From Streptomyces himalayensis subsp. himalayensis (lineage in GTDB: Bacteria; Actinomycetota; Actinomycetes; Streptomycetales; Streptomycetaceae), in the NCBI RefSeq assembly GCF_013778455.1, contig NZ_JACEHE010000009.1, forward strand, positions 186,001 to 250,000: a stretch of 64,000 nucleotides of DNA, read 5' to 3'. The notes beneath the pieces were generated by a model. That model was given only the letters and a program-made list of their open reading frames with translations. It ran no database searches and had not been told where the DNA came from. This document shows, piece after piece, positions 34,107 through 42,622 of the stretch. Within the stretch, counting starts at the first letter, position 1. The number at the start of each line of letters is the position of its first letter. A program made the position numbers and the translations under genes.

Positions 34107-35576
34107 CTACCACTTCCCGGGCGCGTAGTCCTTCAGGAACACCCCGTACAGGTCCTCGCCCGCCTCGCCGCGCACGATCGGGTCGTACACGCGTGCAGCG
34201 CCGTCGACGAGGTCGAGCGGGGCGTGGAAGCCCTCCTCGGCGAGGCGGATCTTGTCGGGGTGCGGGCGCTCGTCGGTGATCCAGCCGGTGTCGACCGCGG
34301 TCATCAGGATGCGGTCGGTGTCGAACATCTCCTTGGCGCTGGTGCGCGTCAGCATGTTCAGCGCGGCCTTGGCCATGTTCGTGTGCGGGTGGCCCGCGCC
34401 CTTGTAGCCGCGGCTGAAGACGCCCTCCATGGCGGAGACGTTCACGACGTACGAGCGTCCCCCGCCGACCCGGGCCGCCGCCGCCATCGCCGGGCGCAGC
34501 CGGCTGATCAGGATGAACGGCGCCGTGGAGTTGCACAGCTGGACCTCGAGCAGCTCGACGGGGTCGACCTCCTCGACGGTCTGGATCCAGCTGTTGGTGT
34601 CGTGCAGGTCGGGCACCAGACCGCCCGCGTCGATCGCCGTACCGGCCGCGATCCGCTCGAGCGATGCGGATCCGGAGACGAGCGCGAGCTCGGTGACGTC
34701 CTGCGCGGTGAGCGCCCCTCCCCCGGCCGCCGGAAGCGCGGCCACGGCGCCGGAACCGAAGGTGCCGATCACCTCGGCTGAGGGCAGCTCACCGGCCGGC
34801 AGCGGCGCCGACTCGGCGGACACGAGTTCGCTGTAGGCCTGGGGAGAGCGGCGTACGGTCTGCGCGGCGTTGTTGATCAGGATGTCGAGCGGGCCCGCGG
34901 CGGCGACGGAGTCGGCCAGCGCGACGACCTGCGCCGGGTCGCGCAGATCGATGCCGACGATCTTCAGCCGGTGGATCCACTCGTCGCTGTCCGGCATCGC
35001 CTTGAAGCGGCGGATCGCGTCGTTCGGGAAGCGCGTGGTGATCGTGGTCTGCGCGCCGTCGCGCAGCAGCCGCAGCGCGATGTACATGCCGATCTTGGCG
35101 CGGCCGCCGGTGAGCAGCGCCCGCTTGCCGGTGAGGTCGGTGCGGGCGTCGCGGCGGTCGCGGTTCTCGGCGGCGCACGTCTGGCAGAGCTGGTGGTAGA
35201 AGACGTCGACCTCGACGTACCGCTGCTTGCAGATGTAGCAGGACCGCGGGCGCTGGAGTATGCCCGCGATCTCGCCCTTCGCGCTGGAGGAGGGCAGGAT
35301 GCCCTGCGTCTCGTCGTCGATGCGCTCCGCCGAGCCGGTCGCTGTGGCTTCCGTCACGGCCTTGTCGTGTGCGGTCTTGGCGGCCCGGCGCTCCTGGCGG
35401 CGGCGCTGCTTCACGGTGCGGTAGATGCCGGAGGTGGCACGCCGCACCGCGATCGCGTCAGGGTGGTCGACATCCAGCTTGTCGAGCTCCTCGAGCACCG
35501 CGAGGCAGACCGCGAGACGTTCGGGGTCGATGCCGGGACCGTACTCCTGGTCCTGGCTGTCCTGTATCACCGTCAT
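34107..35576 (-). CDS. SDR-family protein with N-terminal zinc ribbon
   Basis: The 489-residue protein has a helical N-terminal region (1-110), a zinc ribbon near 118-141 ('CYICKQRYVE' and 'CQTCAAENRD') and then a short-chain dehydrogenase domain ('LTGKRALLTGGRAKIGMYIA', 'PLDILINNAAQTVRRSPQAY', 'SYVVNVSAMEG'). The SDR part is interrupted by an insertion of about 100 residues. The catalytic YxxxK is altered: 'HTNMAKAALNML' keeps Lys but has Thr where Tyr belongs. ATG 35576 (MTVIQDSQDQEYGPG) fits. It is 84 nt downstream of the WS/DGAT gene, same strand. It may be a non-classical or non-catalytic SDR. Confidence 0.85.
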   Translation of the reverse strand: MTVIQDSQDQEYGPGIDPERLAVCLAVLEELDKLDVDHPDAIAVRRATSGIYRTVKQRRRQERRAAKTAHDKAVTEATATGSAERIDDETQGILPSSSAKGEIAGILQRPRSCYICKQRYVEVDVFYHQLCQTCAAENRDRRDARTDLTGKRALLTGGRAKIGMYIALRLLRDGAQTTITTRFPNDAIRRFKAMPDSDEWIHRLKIVGIDLRDPAQVVALADSVAAAGPLDILINNAAQTVRRSPQAYSELVSAESAPLPAGELPSAEVIGTFGSGAVAALPAAGGGALTAQDVTELALVSGSASLERIAAGTAIDAGGLVPDLHDTNSWIQTVEEVDPVELLEVQLCNSTAPFILISRLRPAMAAAARVGGGRSYVVNVSAMEGVFSRGYKGAGHPHTNMAKAALNMLTRTSAKEMFDTDRILMTAVDTGWITDERPHPDKIRLAEEGFHAPLDLVDGAARVYDPIVRGEAGEDLYGVFLKDYAPGKW

Positions 35577-35660
35577 CGCTGTCTGTCCTCGTATTGCTCG
35601 CGCACCCTGACGTTCCAAGAGCCGAACTTTACGTAGGCACGCGTGTTCCCACCAAACCGC

Positions 35661-37043
35661 TCACTCCACGGCGGCCCTCTTCCGCGCCGCCGCCTCGGCG
35701 AGCTCGGCCAGTTCCGCCAGCTCGTCGCGCAGGGCCTGGGCGAGCCGGTCCAGGTCCGGCACGGCGGCCGCGTCGGCCACCATGCCGTAGTGCACCTGGC
35801 CGCGGTACGTCGACACGGCGACCGCGAGGGACTGGCCGCGGGCCAGCGGCGCGAGCGGATAGACCTCGGCGAGTGCGCAGCCGCCGAGTTTCAGGCCGAG
35901 ACTGGGCAGCGGCACGCTGGTGACGAGGATGTCGAACCACAACCGGGCCGCCTGGCCGACGACGGGTCCGCCCAGCTTGTGGCCGAGCGCGGGCACATGG
36001 TCGGCGAGCAGCGCGACGGCGCCCGCGCCCCGGTTGGGGCCGGCGTCCTTGTTGCGGTCCATGGCGGTACGCACGGTCCGCAGCCGCGCGAGCGGGTCCG
36101 GATCGGCGACGGGGAGCCGTATCAAGTACCCGGAGAGCCGGTTGCCCTGTGGGTGCGCGGTGCGCGGCCGGCGCCGGGAGACGGGGATGAGCGCGCGGGG
36201 TTCGACGCCCTTGCTGCCGTTGCCGCGCTGGTCCAGCCAGCGGCGCAGGGCTCCGGCGACGACGGCGATCAGCACGTCGTTGACGGTGCCGCCGGCTGCC
36301 TTGCGTACGCGATGGATGTCGTCGATGTCGAGGGCGACCCCGGCAGTGCGCCGCGTGCCTGTGGCCCGCGAGGTGAACGCCGGTGAGGAACGTACGTCCA
36401 GGGAGGCGCGGGCCACGGAGGCGCCGATGTCGAGCGCCTGGGTGACATCGGCGACGGTCTCCCTCAGCAGGCCCGGCAGTCTGCGCAGGTTCAGGTCGCC
36501 GAGCGTAATGGGGCGCACACCCGGCAGTGGCAGCCGGAGGCCGCGCGGGGCCTCCTCCGCCGGACGGGGGCGGGCGGGGGGCAGATCTACGGGGTCCATC
36601 ACGGCCGCCGCGAGCGTCAGGGCCCGCAGCCCGTCGGCGAGCGCGTGGTGGAACTTGAACAGCACGGCGAAGGACGCGCCGTCGGCGGCGGGCAGGACAT
36701 GCGCCTCCCACGGCGGCCTCGCCCGGTCCAGCGGCCGCTCCATCAGTGCGCCGGCGGCAGCGTGGAAATCCAGGACGGGCCCGGTCAGACGGACGTGGTC
36801 GAGCGGGTCGAAAGCAGGATCGGGTACGCGCGCCGCCCCGCCGACCGGCAGCAGGACATCGCGGATTCTCATCCGCAGGCCGGGAACGGCGGCGGCACGG
36901 GTGGCCAGGAGTTCGGCCGCGTGCTGGGCGGCGGAGGGCGAGTCGGCCGTGAACACGCCGAGCGCACCGAGGTGCATCGGGTGTTCCGCGGACTCGATGT
37001 TCCAGAACGCCAGGTCGAGTGGTGCGAGCAGGTCAGCAGTCAA
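35661..37043 (-). CDS. wax ester synthase/diacylglycerol acyltransferase (WS/DGAT)
   Basis: The 460-residue acyltransferase makes triacylglycerol or wax esters from acyl-CoA. The catalytic HHxxxDG motif is 'FKFHHALADGLRALTL' (about residues 115-130), followed by family motifs 'GTVNDVLIAVVAGALRRWL' and 'SVPLPSLGLKLGGCAL'. A TTG start at 37043 (LTADLLAPLDLAFWNIES) matches the family N-terminus and has GAGG seven nt upstream. ATG 37106 is less likely. With the adjacent glycogen genes it points to storage metabolism. Confidence 0.9.
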   Translation of the reverse strand: MTADLLAPLDLAFWNIESAEHPMHLGALGVFTADSPSAAQHAAELLATRAAAVPGLRMRIRDVLLPVGGAARVPDPAFDPLDHVRLTGPVLDFHAAAGALMERPLDRARPPWEAHVLPAADGASFAVLFKFHHALADGLRALTLAAAVMDPVDLPPARPRPAEEAPRGLRLPLPGVRPITLGDLNLRRLPGLLRETVADVTQALDIGASVARASLDVRSSPAFTSRATGTRRTAGVALDIDDIHRVRKAAGGTVNDVLIAVVAGALRRWLDQRGNGSKGVEPRALIPVSRRRPRTAHPQGNRLSGYLIRLPVADPDPLARLRTVRTAMDRNKDAGPNRGAGAVALLADHVPALGHKLGGPVVGQAARLWFDILVTSVPLPSLGLKLGGCALAEVYPLAPLARGQSLAVAVSTYRGQVHYGMVADAAAVPDLDRLAQALRDELAELAELAEAAARKRAAVE

Positions 37044-37192
37044 TGGCTTGCCTCGCGTGGACGACGGGGAGCCTGCAGTCAATCGTCGGCAAGCGATTAC
37101 GGTCAAGTACGATCAGGCTACGTACAGTTAACAGCTGATTAAGTCCCGACCCAGCGGGGGCGGTGTGAAGTGTGGGACCCATGAGACGGGTA

Positions 37193-37231
37193 TCGGCCGT
37201 GAACCGCGGCTACTCCACGGTTCACGGCCGA
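37193..37231. terminator. 14-bp hairpin after glgC
   Basis: TCGGCCGTGAACCG (37193-37206) pairs with CGGTTCACGGCCGA (37218-37231), 52 nt beyond the glgC stop. It is the probable terminator of the glgA-glgC transcript. Confidence 0.8.
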
Positions 37232-37282
37232 CCGGCGGTACGAGAGCCACTCCCCGGCTTGACTGCCCGCTCCCGGGGTTGA

Positions 37283-38500
37283 CTACAGCACCTGCTGCCC
37301 CTTCCCCAGCGCGATGACGCCTCCCTTGGAGACGGTGTAGAGCTCCTGGTCCCGCTGTGCGTTGATCCCGATGGCCGCTCCCGCCGGAACGTCGACGTTC
37401 TTGTCGAGCACGGCGCCGCGTACGACCGCACCGCGCCCCACGTGGACGTTGTCGTGCAGCACCGAGCCCTGGACGACGGCGCCCTCCTCGACGACCACGC
37501 CGGGCGAGAGGACGGACCGGGTGACCTGGCCGCGGATGACACAGCCCGGGCTGACGATCGACTCGCTCGCGATGCCGCCCGCGACGAACTTGGCGGGCGC
37601 CAGCTGGCCGGAGTGCGTGTAGATGGGCCACTTCCGGTTGTCGAGGTTGAAGACCGGCTGGTCCGCGATCAGGTCCATGTGGGCTTCGTAGTACGTGTCG
37701 AGGGTCCCCACGTCGCGCCAGTAGCCGTGGTCGCGCGGGGTCTCGCCGGGCACGTGGTTGCCGTCGAAGTCGTAGACGTGGGCGACGCCCTGCTCGGTGA
37801 GCATCGGCAGGATGGAGCCGCCCATGTCGTGCACCGAGTCCTCGATCTCCGAGTCCTGCTGGAGCGCGTCGATGAGGGTCTTCGTCGTAAAGATGTAGTT
37901 GCCCATGGACGCGAACACCTTGTCCGGTGCGTCCGGCAGTCCCGGCGGGTCGGCGGGCTTCTCCAGGAAGTTCCCCACGCGGATGCCGTCAGGGGCCGGC
38001 TGGATGACACCGAAGGCGGAGGCCTCGGCGCGCGGCACCCGGATCCCGGCGACGGTGACCCCGGCACCGCTCTCGATGTGCTGGGTCAGCATCTGCCGCG
38101 GGTCCATGCGGTAGACGTGGTCGGCGCCGAACACCACGATGTAGTCCGGCTGCTCGTCGTACACGAGGTTCAGGGACTGCAGGATGGCGTCCGCGCTGCC
38201 GAGGTACCAGCGGGGGCCGAGCCGCTGCTGGGCCGGGACCGGGGTGACGTAGTTGCCCAGCAGGCTGGACATCCGCCAGGTCGTGGTGATGTGCCGGTCC
38301 AGTGAGTGCGACTTGTACTGCGTCAGGACGCAGATGCGCATCATGCCGCCGTTGACCAGGTTGGAGAGCACGAAGTCGACGAGCCTGTACGTACCGCCGA
38401 ACGTGACCGCCGGTTTGGCCCGGTCGGTGGTCAGCGGCATAAGCCGTTTGCCCTCTCCGCCTGCCAGGACGATTCCCAGCACATTGGGTCCACCGCGCAT
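37283..38500 (-). CDS. glgC: glucose-1-phosphate adenylyltransferase
   Basis: The 405-residue enzyme forms ADP-glucose for alpha-glucan synthesis. 'VLGIVLAGGEGKRLMPLT' is the nucleotide-binding signature and 'DRAKPAVTFGGTYRLVDFVL' the following motif. 'YLGSADAILQSLNLV' and 'FGADHVYRMDPRQM' are typical, and the C-terminal left-handed beta-helix is complete. ATG 38500 gives MRGGPNVLGIVLAGG, the usual streptomycete start. An ATG at 38539 overlaps the glgA stop (ATGA) and could couple the two. The gene follows glgA in the same operon. Confidence 0.93.
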   Translation of the reverse strand: MRGGPNVLGIVLAGGEGKRLMPLTTDRAKPAVTFGGTYRLVDFVLSNLVNGGMMRICVLTQYKSHSLDRHITTTWRMSSLLGNYVTPVPAQQRLGPRWYLGSADAILQSLNLVYDEQPDYIVVFGADHVYRMDPRQMLTQHIESGAGVTVAGIRVPRAEASAFGVIQPAPDGIRVGNFLEKPADPPGLPDAPDKVFASMGNYIFTTKTLIDALQQDSEIEDSVHDMGGSILPMLTEQGVAHVYDFDGNHVPGETPRDHGYWRDVGTLDTYYEAHMDLIADQPVFNLDNRKWPIYTHSGQLAPAKFVAGGIASESIVSPGCVIRGQVTRSVLSPGVVVEEGAVVQGSVLHDNVHVGRGAVVRGAVLDKNVDVPAGAAIGINAQRDQELYTVSKGGVIALGKGQQVL

Positions 38501-38535
38501 CGCGCCCCCTCTGCCGCCCACGCCGTCGCCGGCGT

Positions 38536-39690
38536 TCATACCGTTTTCTCGTACACCTCGACCGTGCGTCGGGCCACCGTGTCCCAGCCGAACTCGCGCA
38601 CGGCTCGCTCTCGTCCGGCCTCACCCATGCGTGCCGCTTCCCCGGCATCCCCGACGAGCCGGTTCAGGGCCTCGGCGAGCCCTTGTTCGAAACGTTCCTG
38701 CTCGGTCGCCGCGTAGGGCACGAGGAGACCGCTCGTACCGTCCGCGACGACCTCGGGTATGCCGCCGACCGCCGACGCCACGACGGCAGTACCGCACGCC
38801 ATCGCCTCCAGGTTCACGATGCCCAGCGGCTCGTACACCGAGGGGCAGACGAACGCCCGTGCATGCGTGAGGAGTTGGACGACCTCGCCGCGCGGCAGCA
38901 TCTCGGGGATCCAGAACACCCCGTCCCGCACCGGCCTCAGCTCGTCCACCAGGGCACGGAACTCCTGGCCGATCGCCGGGGTGTCGGGGGCGCCCGCGCA
39001 CAGGACGAGCTGGGCGGCGGGGTCCAGCCGGCGCGCGGCGCGCAGCAGATGGGGCACGCCCTTCTGGCGCGTGATGCGGCCGACGAAGAGGACGTACGGC
39101 CGGCCTGGGTCGATACCGATGCGCTCCAGGACGTCCGTGTCGTGGTCGGGGCGGTACAGCTCGGAGTCGATGCCGTTGTGGACCACGTGCACCCTCGCCG
39201 GATCCAGGGCGGGGTAGCAGGTGAGGATGTCCTCGCGCATGGCGCCGGAGACGGCGATCACGGCGTCCGCGGCTTCGATCGCGGTGCGTTCGGCCCATCC
39301 TGACAGGGCGTACCCGCCGCCGAGTTGCTCGGCCTTCCAGGGGCGCAGGGGCTCCAGCGAGTGCGAGGTCACCACATGGGGGACGCCGTACAGCAGCTTG
39401 GCGAGATGGCCGGCCAGGTTCGCGTACCACGTGTGGGAGTGGACGAGGTCGCGGCCCTCCAGAGCGGCCGCCATCGACAGGTCCACGGAGAAGGTGCGCA
39501 GGGCGTCGTTCGCCGCGTCCAGAGCGGGCCACGGGCGGTGGCGGTGGATTCCGTCGGTGGCGCCCTCGCCCCAGCAGTGCACCTGCAGGTCGGTGAGGGC
39601 CCTCAGCTCACGGGCGAGGAACTCGACGTGCACCCCGGCGCCGCCGTAGACGTCCGGCGGGTACTCCCGGGTGATCAGCCCCACTTTCAC
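38536..39690 (-). CDS. glgA: glycogen synthase, actinobacterial GT4 type
   Basis: The 384-residue glycosyltransferase family 4 protein uses ADP-glucose. 'LITREYPPDVYGGAGVHVEF' is the N-terminal donor/acceptor loop and 'PSVYEPLGIVNLEAMACG' the E(x7)E motif. The mycobacterial orthologue (Rv1212c, GlgM) makes maltose 1-phosphate as well as acting as glycogen synthase, so that activity is also possible. The start codon is GTG at 39690. It is followed closely by glgC. Confidence 0.9.
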   Translation of the reverse strand: MKVGLITREYPPDVYGGAGVHVEFLARELRALTDLQVHCWGEGATDGIHRHRPWPALDAANDALRTFSVDLSMAAALEGRDLVHSHTWYANLAGHLAKLLYGVPHVVTSHSLEPLRPWKAEQLGGGYALSGWAERTAIEAADAVIAVSGAMREDILTCYPALDPARVHVVHNGIDSELYRPDHDTDVLERIGIDPGRPYVLFVGRITRQKGVPHLLRAARRLDPAAQLVLCAGAPDTPAIGQEFRALVDELRPVRDGVFWIPEMLPRGEVVQLLTHARAFVCPSVYEPLGIVNLEAMACGTAVVASAVGGIPEVVADGTSGLLVPYAATEQERFEQGLAEALNRLVGDAGEAARMGEAGRERAVREFGWDTVARRTVEVYEKTV

Positions 39691-40025
39691 GCAGAACCCC
39701 CAGTTTCCTCGGCCGCTCCTCCTTCATGGTCACCTACTTACGGCTCTTGCGGAAGAGCGCAGCGGAGTCTGTTCGCTGCCACGGCCGCGTGGCGGCGGGT
39801 GGTGATGCACCACAGCAGTAGAGCAAGCGGCAGCAGACACGTCACCTCTCACCAGGGAGCCCGCGGTCCGTGTCACCCGACCAGGGGAGGACCCGGGAGG
39901 AGCCGTACTCCATCGGCAGTACGACTCAATGCCTGCTCAGGTACGACGACGTGAACGCTTTCGGACGGCATCGTGGAGGGCATGACAGACGACCCTGCGC
40001 CGCACGCCGTGATGAGGAGCGCCTC
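39691..40025. other. divergent promoter region glgA / DMT transporter
   Basis: No gene is seen in these 335 bp. They must carry the promoters of the glgA-glgC operon and of the transporter gene. A short inverted repeat (CTCTTGCGGAAGAG, near 39752) is the only structure noted. Confidence 0.5.
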
Positions 40026-41087
40026 ATGAGTGCCCTCGCGCTGTCCGTGCTGCTCTCCCTCGTCTCCGCCGTGGCCTATGCCGGCGGAGCGATCGTGCAG
40101 GAACGGGTCGCGGCGGGTACGCCGGACCAGCCGTACGCGCCGATGCGCAGCCCCGCATGGTGGGCGGCGGTCGCTCTCAGCGGCGTCGGCGGCCTGCTGC
40201 ACGTGGTCGCGCTCGCCTACGGCCCGTTGAGCCTCGTACAGCCCCTGGGCGCGCTGACGATCGTCTTCGCGCTGCCCATGGCGGCCCTGTTCGTGCGCCG
40301 CCGCGCCGGGGCCACTGCCTGGCGCGGCGCCATCATGGCGACCGTCGGCCTCGGGGGCCTGCTGTCGCTGACCGGTACGGCCGGGTCACACTCGCTGGAC
40401 GGCACGCAGCGGCTCGTCGTGGCGCTGGCCACCGCGGGCGGGCTCGTGGCGCTGATGGCCTCGGCACGCGCGGCGCACCGGCACCCCGCCGTGCGCAGTG
40501 CGCTGCTCGCGGGAGCGGCGGGTGTCGCGTTCGGCGTCTCCTCGGTGTTCACGAAGACGGTCGCCGTGGACTGGACGGCCGCCTCGCCGACCGCTCAGCT
40601 GCCGAGCATGCTGGTGATCGGCGTGCTGGCGACAGCGGGAATGCTGCTGTCACAGGCCTCGTACCGGGATGCGGGGCTCGCCGCGCCGCTGGCCACTCTC
40701 ACCGTCGTCAACCCGGTCGTCGCGGCCGCGGTCGGCATCACGATGTTCGGCGAATCCTTCCGCTACGGCATGACGGGCACCGTGGTCGCGCTGGGCTGCG
40801 GCGTCGTCGCGGCCGGCGGACTGATCCTGCTGACGACGGAGCGGATCAGCAGCGACGCCAAGCGGCGGGGCGGGGCGAAGGCGCCGGTGGCGGCCGGAGG
40901 GCCGGTGGCACCCGAGGCGGTGATCTCCGAGCCGGTGATCTCCGCCCAGGCGGTGGTCCGCGCCAAGACCCCGGGCGAGCCGCTGCCTGCGGTTCCGGTG
41001 CTTCCGGGACTTCCGGCGGTGCCGGTTGTGCCGGCGCCGGTCACCGTCCCTTCTGCGGCGGCGCTTCCGGTGCCGCTCAGATACTGA
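40026..41087 (+). CDS. DMT superfamily transporter
   Basis: The 353-residue membrane protein has about nine or ten hydrophobic segments from residue 3 to 285, in the EamA/DMT arrangement ('YGPLSLVQPLGALTIVFAL', 'LAAPLATLTVVNPVVAAAV'). A cytoplasmic Pro/Ala/Val-rich tail of about 65 residues follows. The substrate is unknown. GAGGAG precedes ATG 40026. Its stop lies inside the last codons of the convergent cell-wall hydrolase gene, an 11-nt tail-to-tail overlap. Confidence 0.87.
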   Translation: MSALALSVLLSLVSAVAYAGGAIVQERVAAGTPDQPYAPMRSPAWWAAVALSGVGGLLHVVALAYGPLSLVQPLGALTIVFALPMAALFVRRRAGATAWRGAIMATVGLGGLLSLTGTAGSHSLDGTQRLVVALATAGGLVALMASARAAHRHPAVRSALLAGAAGVAFGVSSVFTKTVAVDWTAASPTAQLPSMLVIGVLATAGMLLSQASYRDAGLAAPLATLTVVNPVVAAAVGITMFGESFRYGMTGTVVALGCGVVAAGGLILLTTERISSDAKRRGGAKAPVAAGGPVAPEAVISEPVISAQAVVRAKTPGEPLPAVPVLPGLPAVPVVPAPVTVPSAAALPVPLRY

Positions 41088-42294
41088 CGCCGCCGGCCCG
41101 CAGATAGGAGAGCGGGTCGATGTCGGAACCGAAGCCGGGCCCGGTCCGCACCTCGAAGTGCAGATGCGGGCCCGTGCTGTTGCCCGTGGAGCCGGAGCGC
41201 GCGATGCGCTGGCCACTCACCACGGTCTGCCCCGCCTTCACGGTGAGCGCCGACAGGTGCGCGTACTGGCTGTACTTGCCGTCCGCGTGCCGGATCACGA
41301 CCTGGTAGCCGTAGGCGCCGCCCCATCCCGCGGACACGACACGGCCGGGGGCGACGGCCTTCACCGGGGTACCGGTCGGCACGGGGAAGTCGACACCCGT
41401 GTGGTAGCCCTTCGACCAGGAGCCACCGGCGGCGCGGTACGGGGTGCCGGGTGAGGCGGTCACGGGCGCACTGAGCCTGTGCGGCCGGTGCGTCGTGCCG
41501 GTCCGGGCGCTGTTGCCGCTCCCGCCGCTGTTGCCGCTTTCGTTCGCCGTCTGCGACGGCGCCTCGGACTTCTGGTCGTCGGCGTCCTGGCTCGCGTCCT
41601 TGTTCTCCTGCCTGCCGGGGGCCGGTGCGTCCTCCGCGCCCGGTGTGGCCGAAACCCGTAGGGAGAGCCGCTGACCGGGGATGATCAGGTTCGGATCCGA
41701 TCCGACGGTCTTGCGGTTGGTCTCGTACAGCCGCCGCCAGCCGCCTCGCACATCGCGTGCCTCAGCGATCCCGGAGAGGGTGTCGCCGCGGACGACGGTG
41801 TACATCTCTGCCGTTCCCGCCTGCGACTGCGGTGTGGTCTCGGGTCTGACGTCCTTGACGTCGCGTTTCCTCTCACCGTGCGTGCCGCTCGCCGTGCCGT
41901 CGCCGGAGGTGTCTCCGCCCCTGGTGAGGCCCGCGCGCACCGAGCAGACCGGCCATGCGCCGGGTCCCGGTCCCTTGAGCACCTTCTCGGCGACGGCGAT
42001 CTGCTGCTCCCTGGTGGCCTGGTCGGCGCGCGGCGCGTACGCCCTGCCGCCGTAGGCCTCCCAGGTGGACTGGCTGAACTGGAGCCCGCCGTAGTGGCCG
42101 TTGCCGGTGTTGACGGCCCAGTCGTTGCCCGACTCGCAGGCCGCGACCTTGTTCCAGGTGCCCACGTCGGCGGCCTGCGCCGTTCCGGTACCGATCAGTG
42201 GTATCGCCATTCCGGCGCTGCCCGCGGTGACGGTGATGGACGCGCGGTTGATGCGGTTCGGATGATGACGGCGGTGGCGACCGCGTACGGCCAT
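41077..42294 (-). CDS. RpfA-like/LysM/M23 cell-wall hydrolase
   Basis: The 405-residue secreted protein has a signal peptide ending near 'TGTAQA' (residue 42). A resuscitation-promoting-factor domain follows (about 43-120, catalytic Glu in 'AACESGNDWAVNTG'), then LysM (about 165-212, 'YTVVRGDTLSGIAEA'), a disordered linker, and an M23 endopeptidase domain (about 295-395, 'HTGVDFPVPTGTP' and 'GPHLHFEVRTG'). It should cut glycan strands and cross-links in peptidoglycan during growth or germination. Combining RpfA and M23 in one chain is common in Streptomyces. A clear promoter lies upstream. Confidence 0.92.
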   Translation of the reverse strand: MAVRGRHRRHHPNRINRASITVTAGSAGMAIPLIGTGTAQAADVGTWNKVAACESGNDWAVNTGNGHYGGLQFSQSTWEAYGGRAYAPRADQATREQQIAVAEKVLKGPGPGAWPVCSVRAGLTRGGDTSGDGTASGTHGERKRDVKDVRPETTPQSQAGTAEMYTVVRGDTLSGIAEARDVRGGWRRLYETNRKTVGSDPNLIIPGQRLSLRVSATPGAEDAPAPGRQENKDASQDADDQKSEAPSQTANESGNSGGSGNSARTGTTHRPHRLSAPVTASPGTPYRAAGGSWSKGYHTGVDFPVPTGTPVKAVAPGRVVSAGWGGAYGYQVVIRHADGKYSQYAHLSALTVKAGQTVVSGQRIARSGSTGNSTGPHLHFEVRTGPGFGSDIDPLSYLRAGGVSI

Positions 42295-42366
42295 GGGAAG
42301 CCCCCCTTGCTTCTCACTGCGACGTACGAGGGCCGTCCCCGCGCCCCCGAGGCATCAGGAGCCGCA

Positions 42367-42396
42367 AAAGTAGACGCCGGGAACACGCCGTGACAA
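42367..42396 (-). promoter_or_regulatory. sigma-70-type promoter of the cell-wall hydrolase
   Basis: On the minus strand TTGTCA (42391-42396) and TACTTT (42367-42372) are separated by 18 bp, a good housekeeping-type promoter. It is about 70 nt upstream of the ATG. I looked for a ydaO riboswitch, known for Streptomyces rpfA, and did not see its conserved blocks. Confidence 0.55.
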
Positions 42397-42622
42397 GACG
42401 GCAATCGGCCGCTCAAATCCCCTTGTGCGGCACTGAATTGCCCGGAACGCCCGCCTGCGCTGAACCGGCCGCCGGCGGCGGACGTATGGCCGGTCGGCGG
42501 GCCGAAGGAAATTCACCACGTGCGGTTTCCGCCGGGGCGGCACAGTGTCGCTCCGGACAGAGCGCGCCGCGGAGCCATACTGGCCGTCACGACCGGCATT
42601 CCCGATTGCAGGAGCTACAGGC

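Noticed and set aside
42295..42620. ydaO/c-di-AMP riboswitch upstream of the RpfA-like gene
   Set aside because: The conserved blocks of that riboswitch could not be found; an ordinary promoter lies about 70 nt from the start codon.
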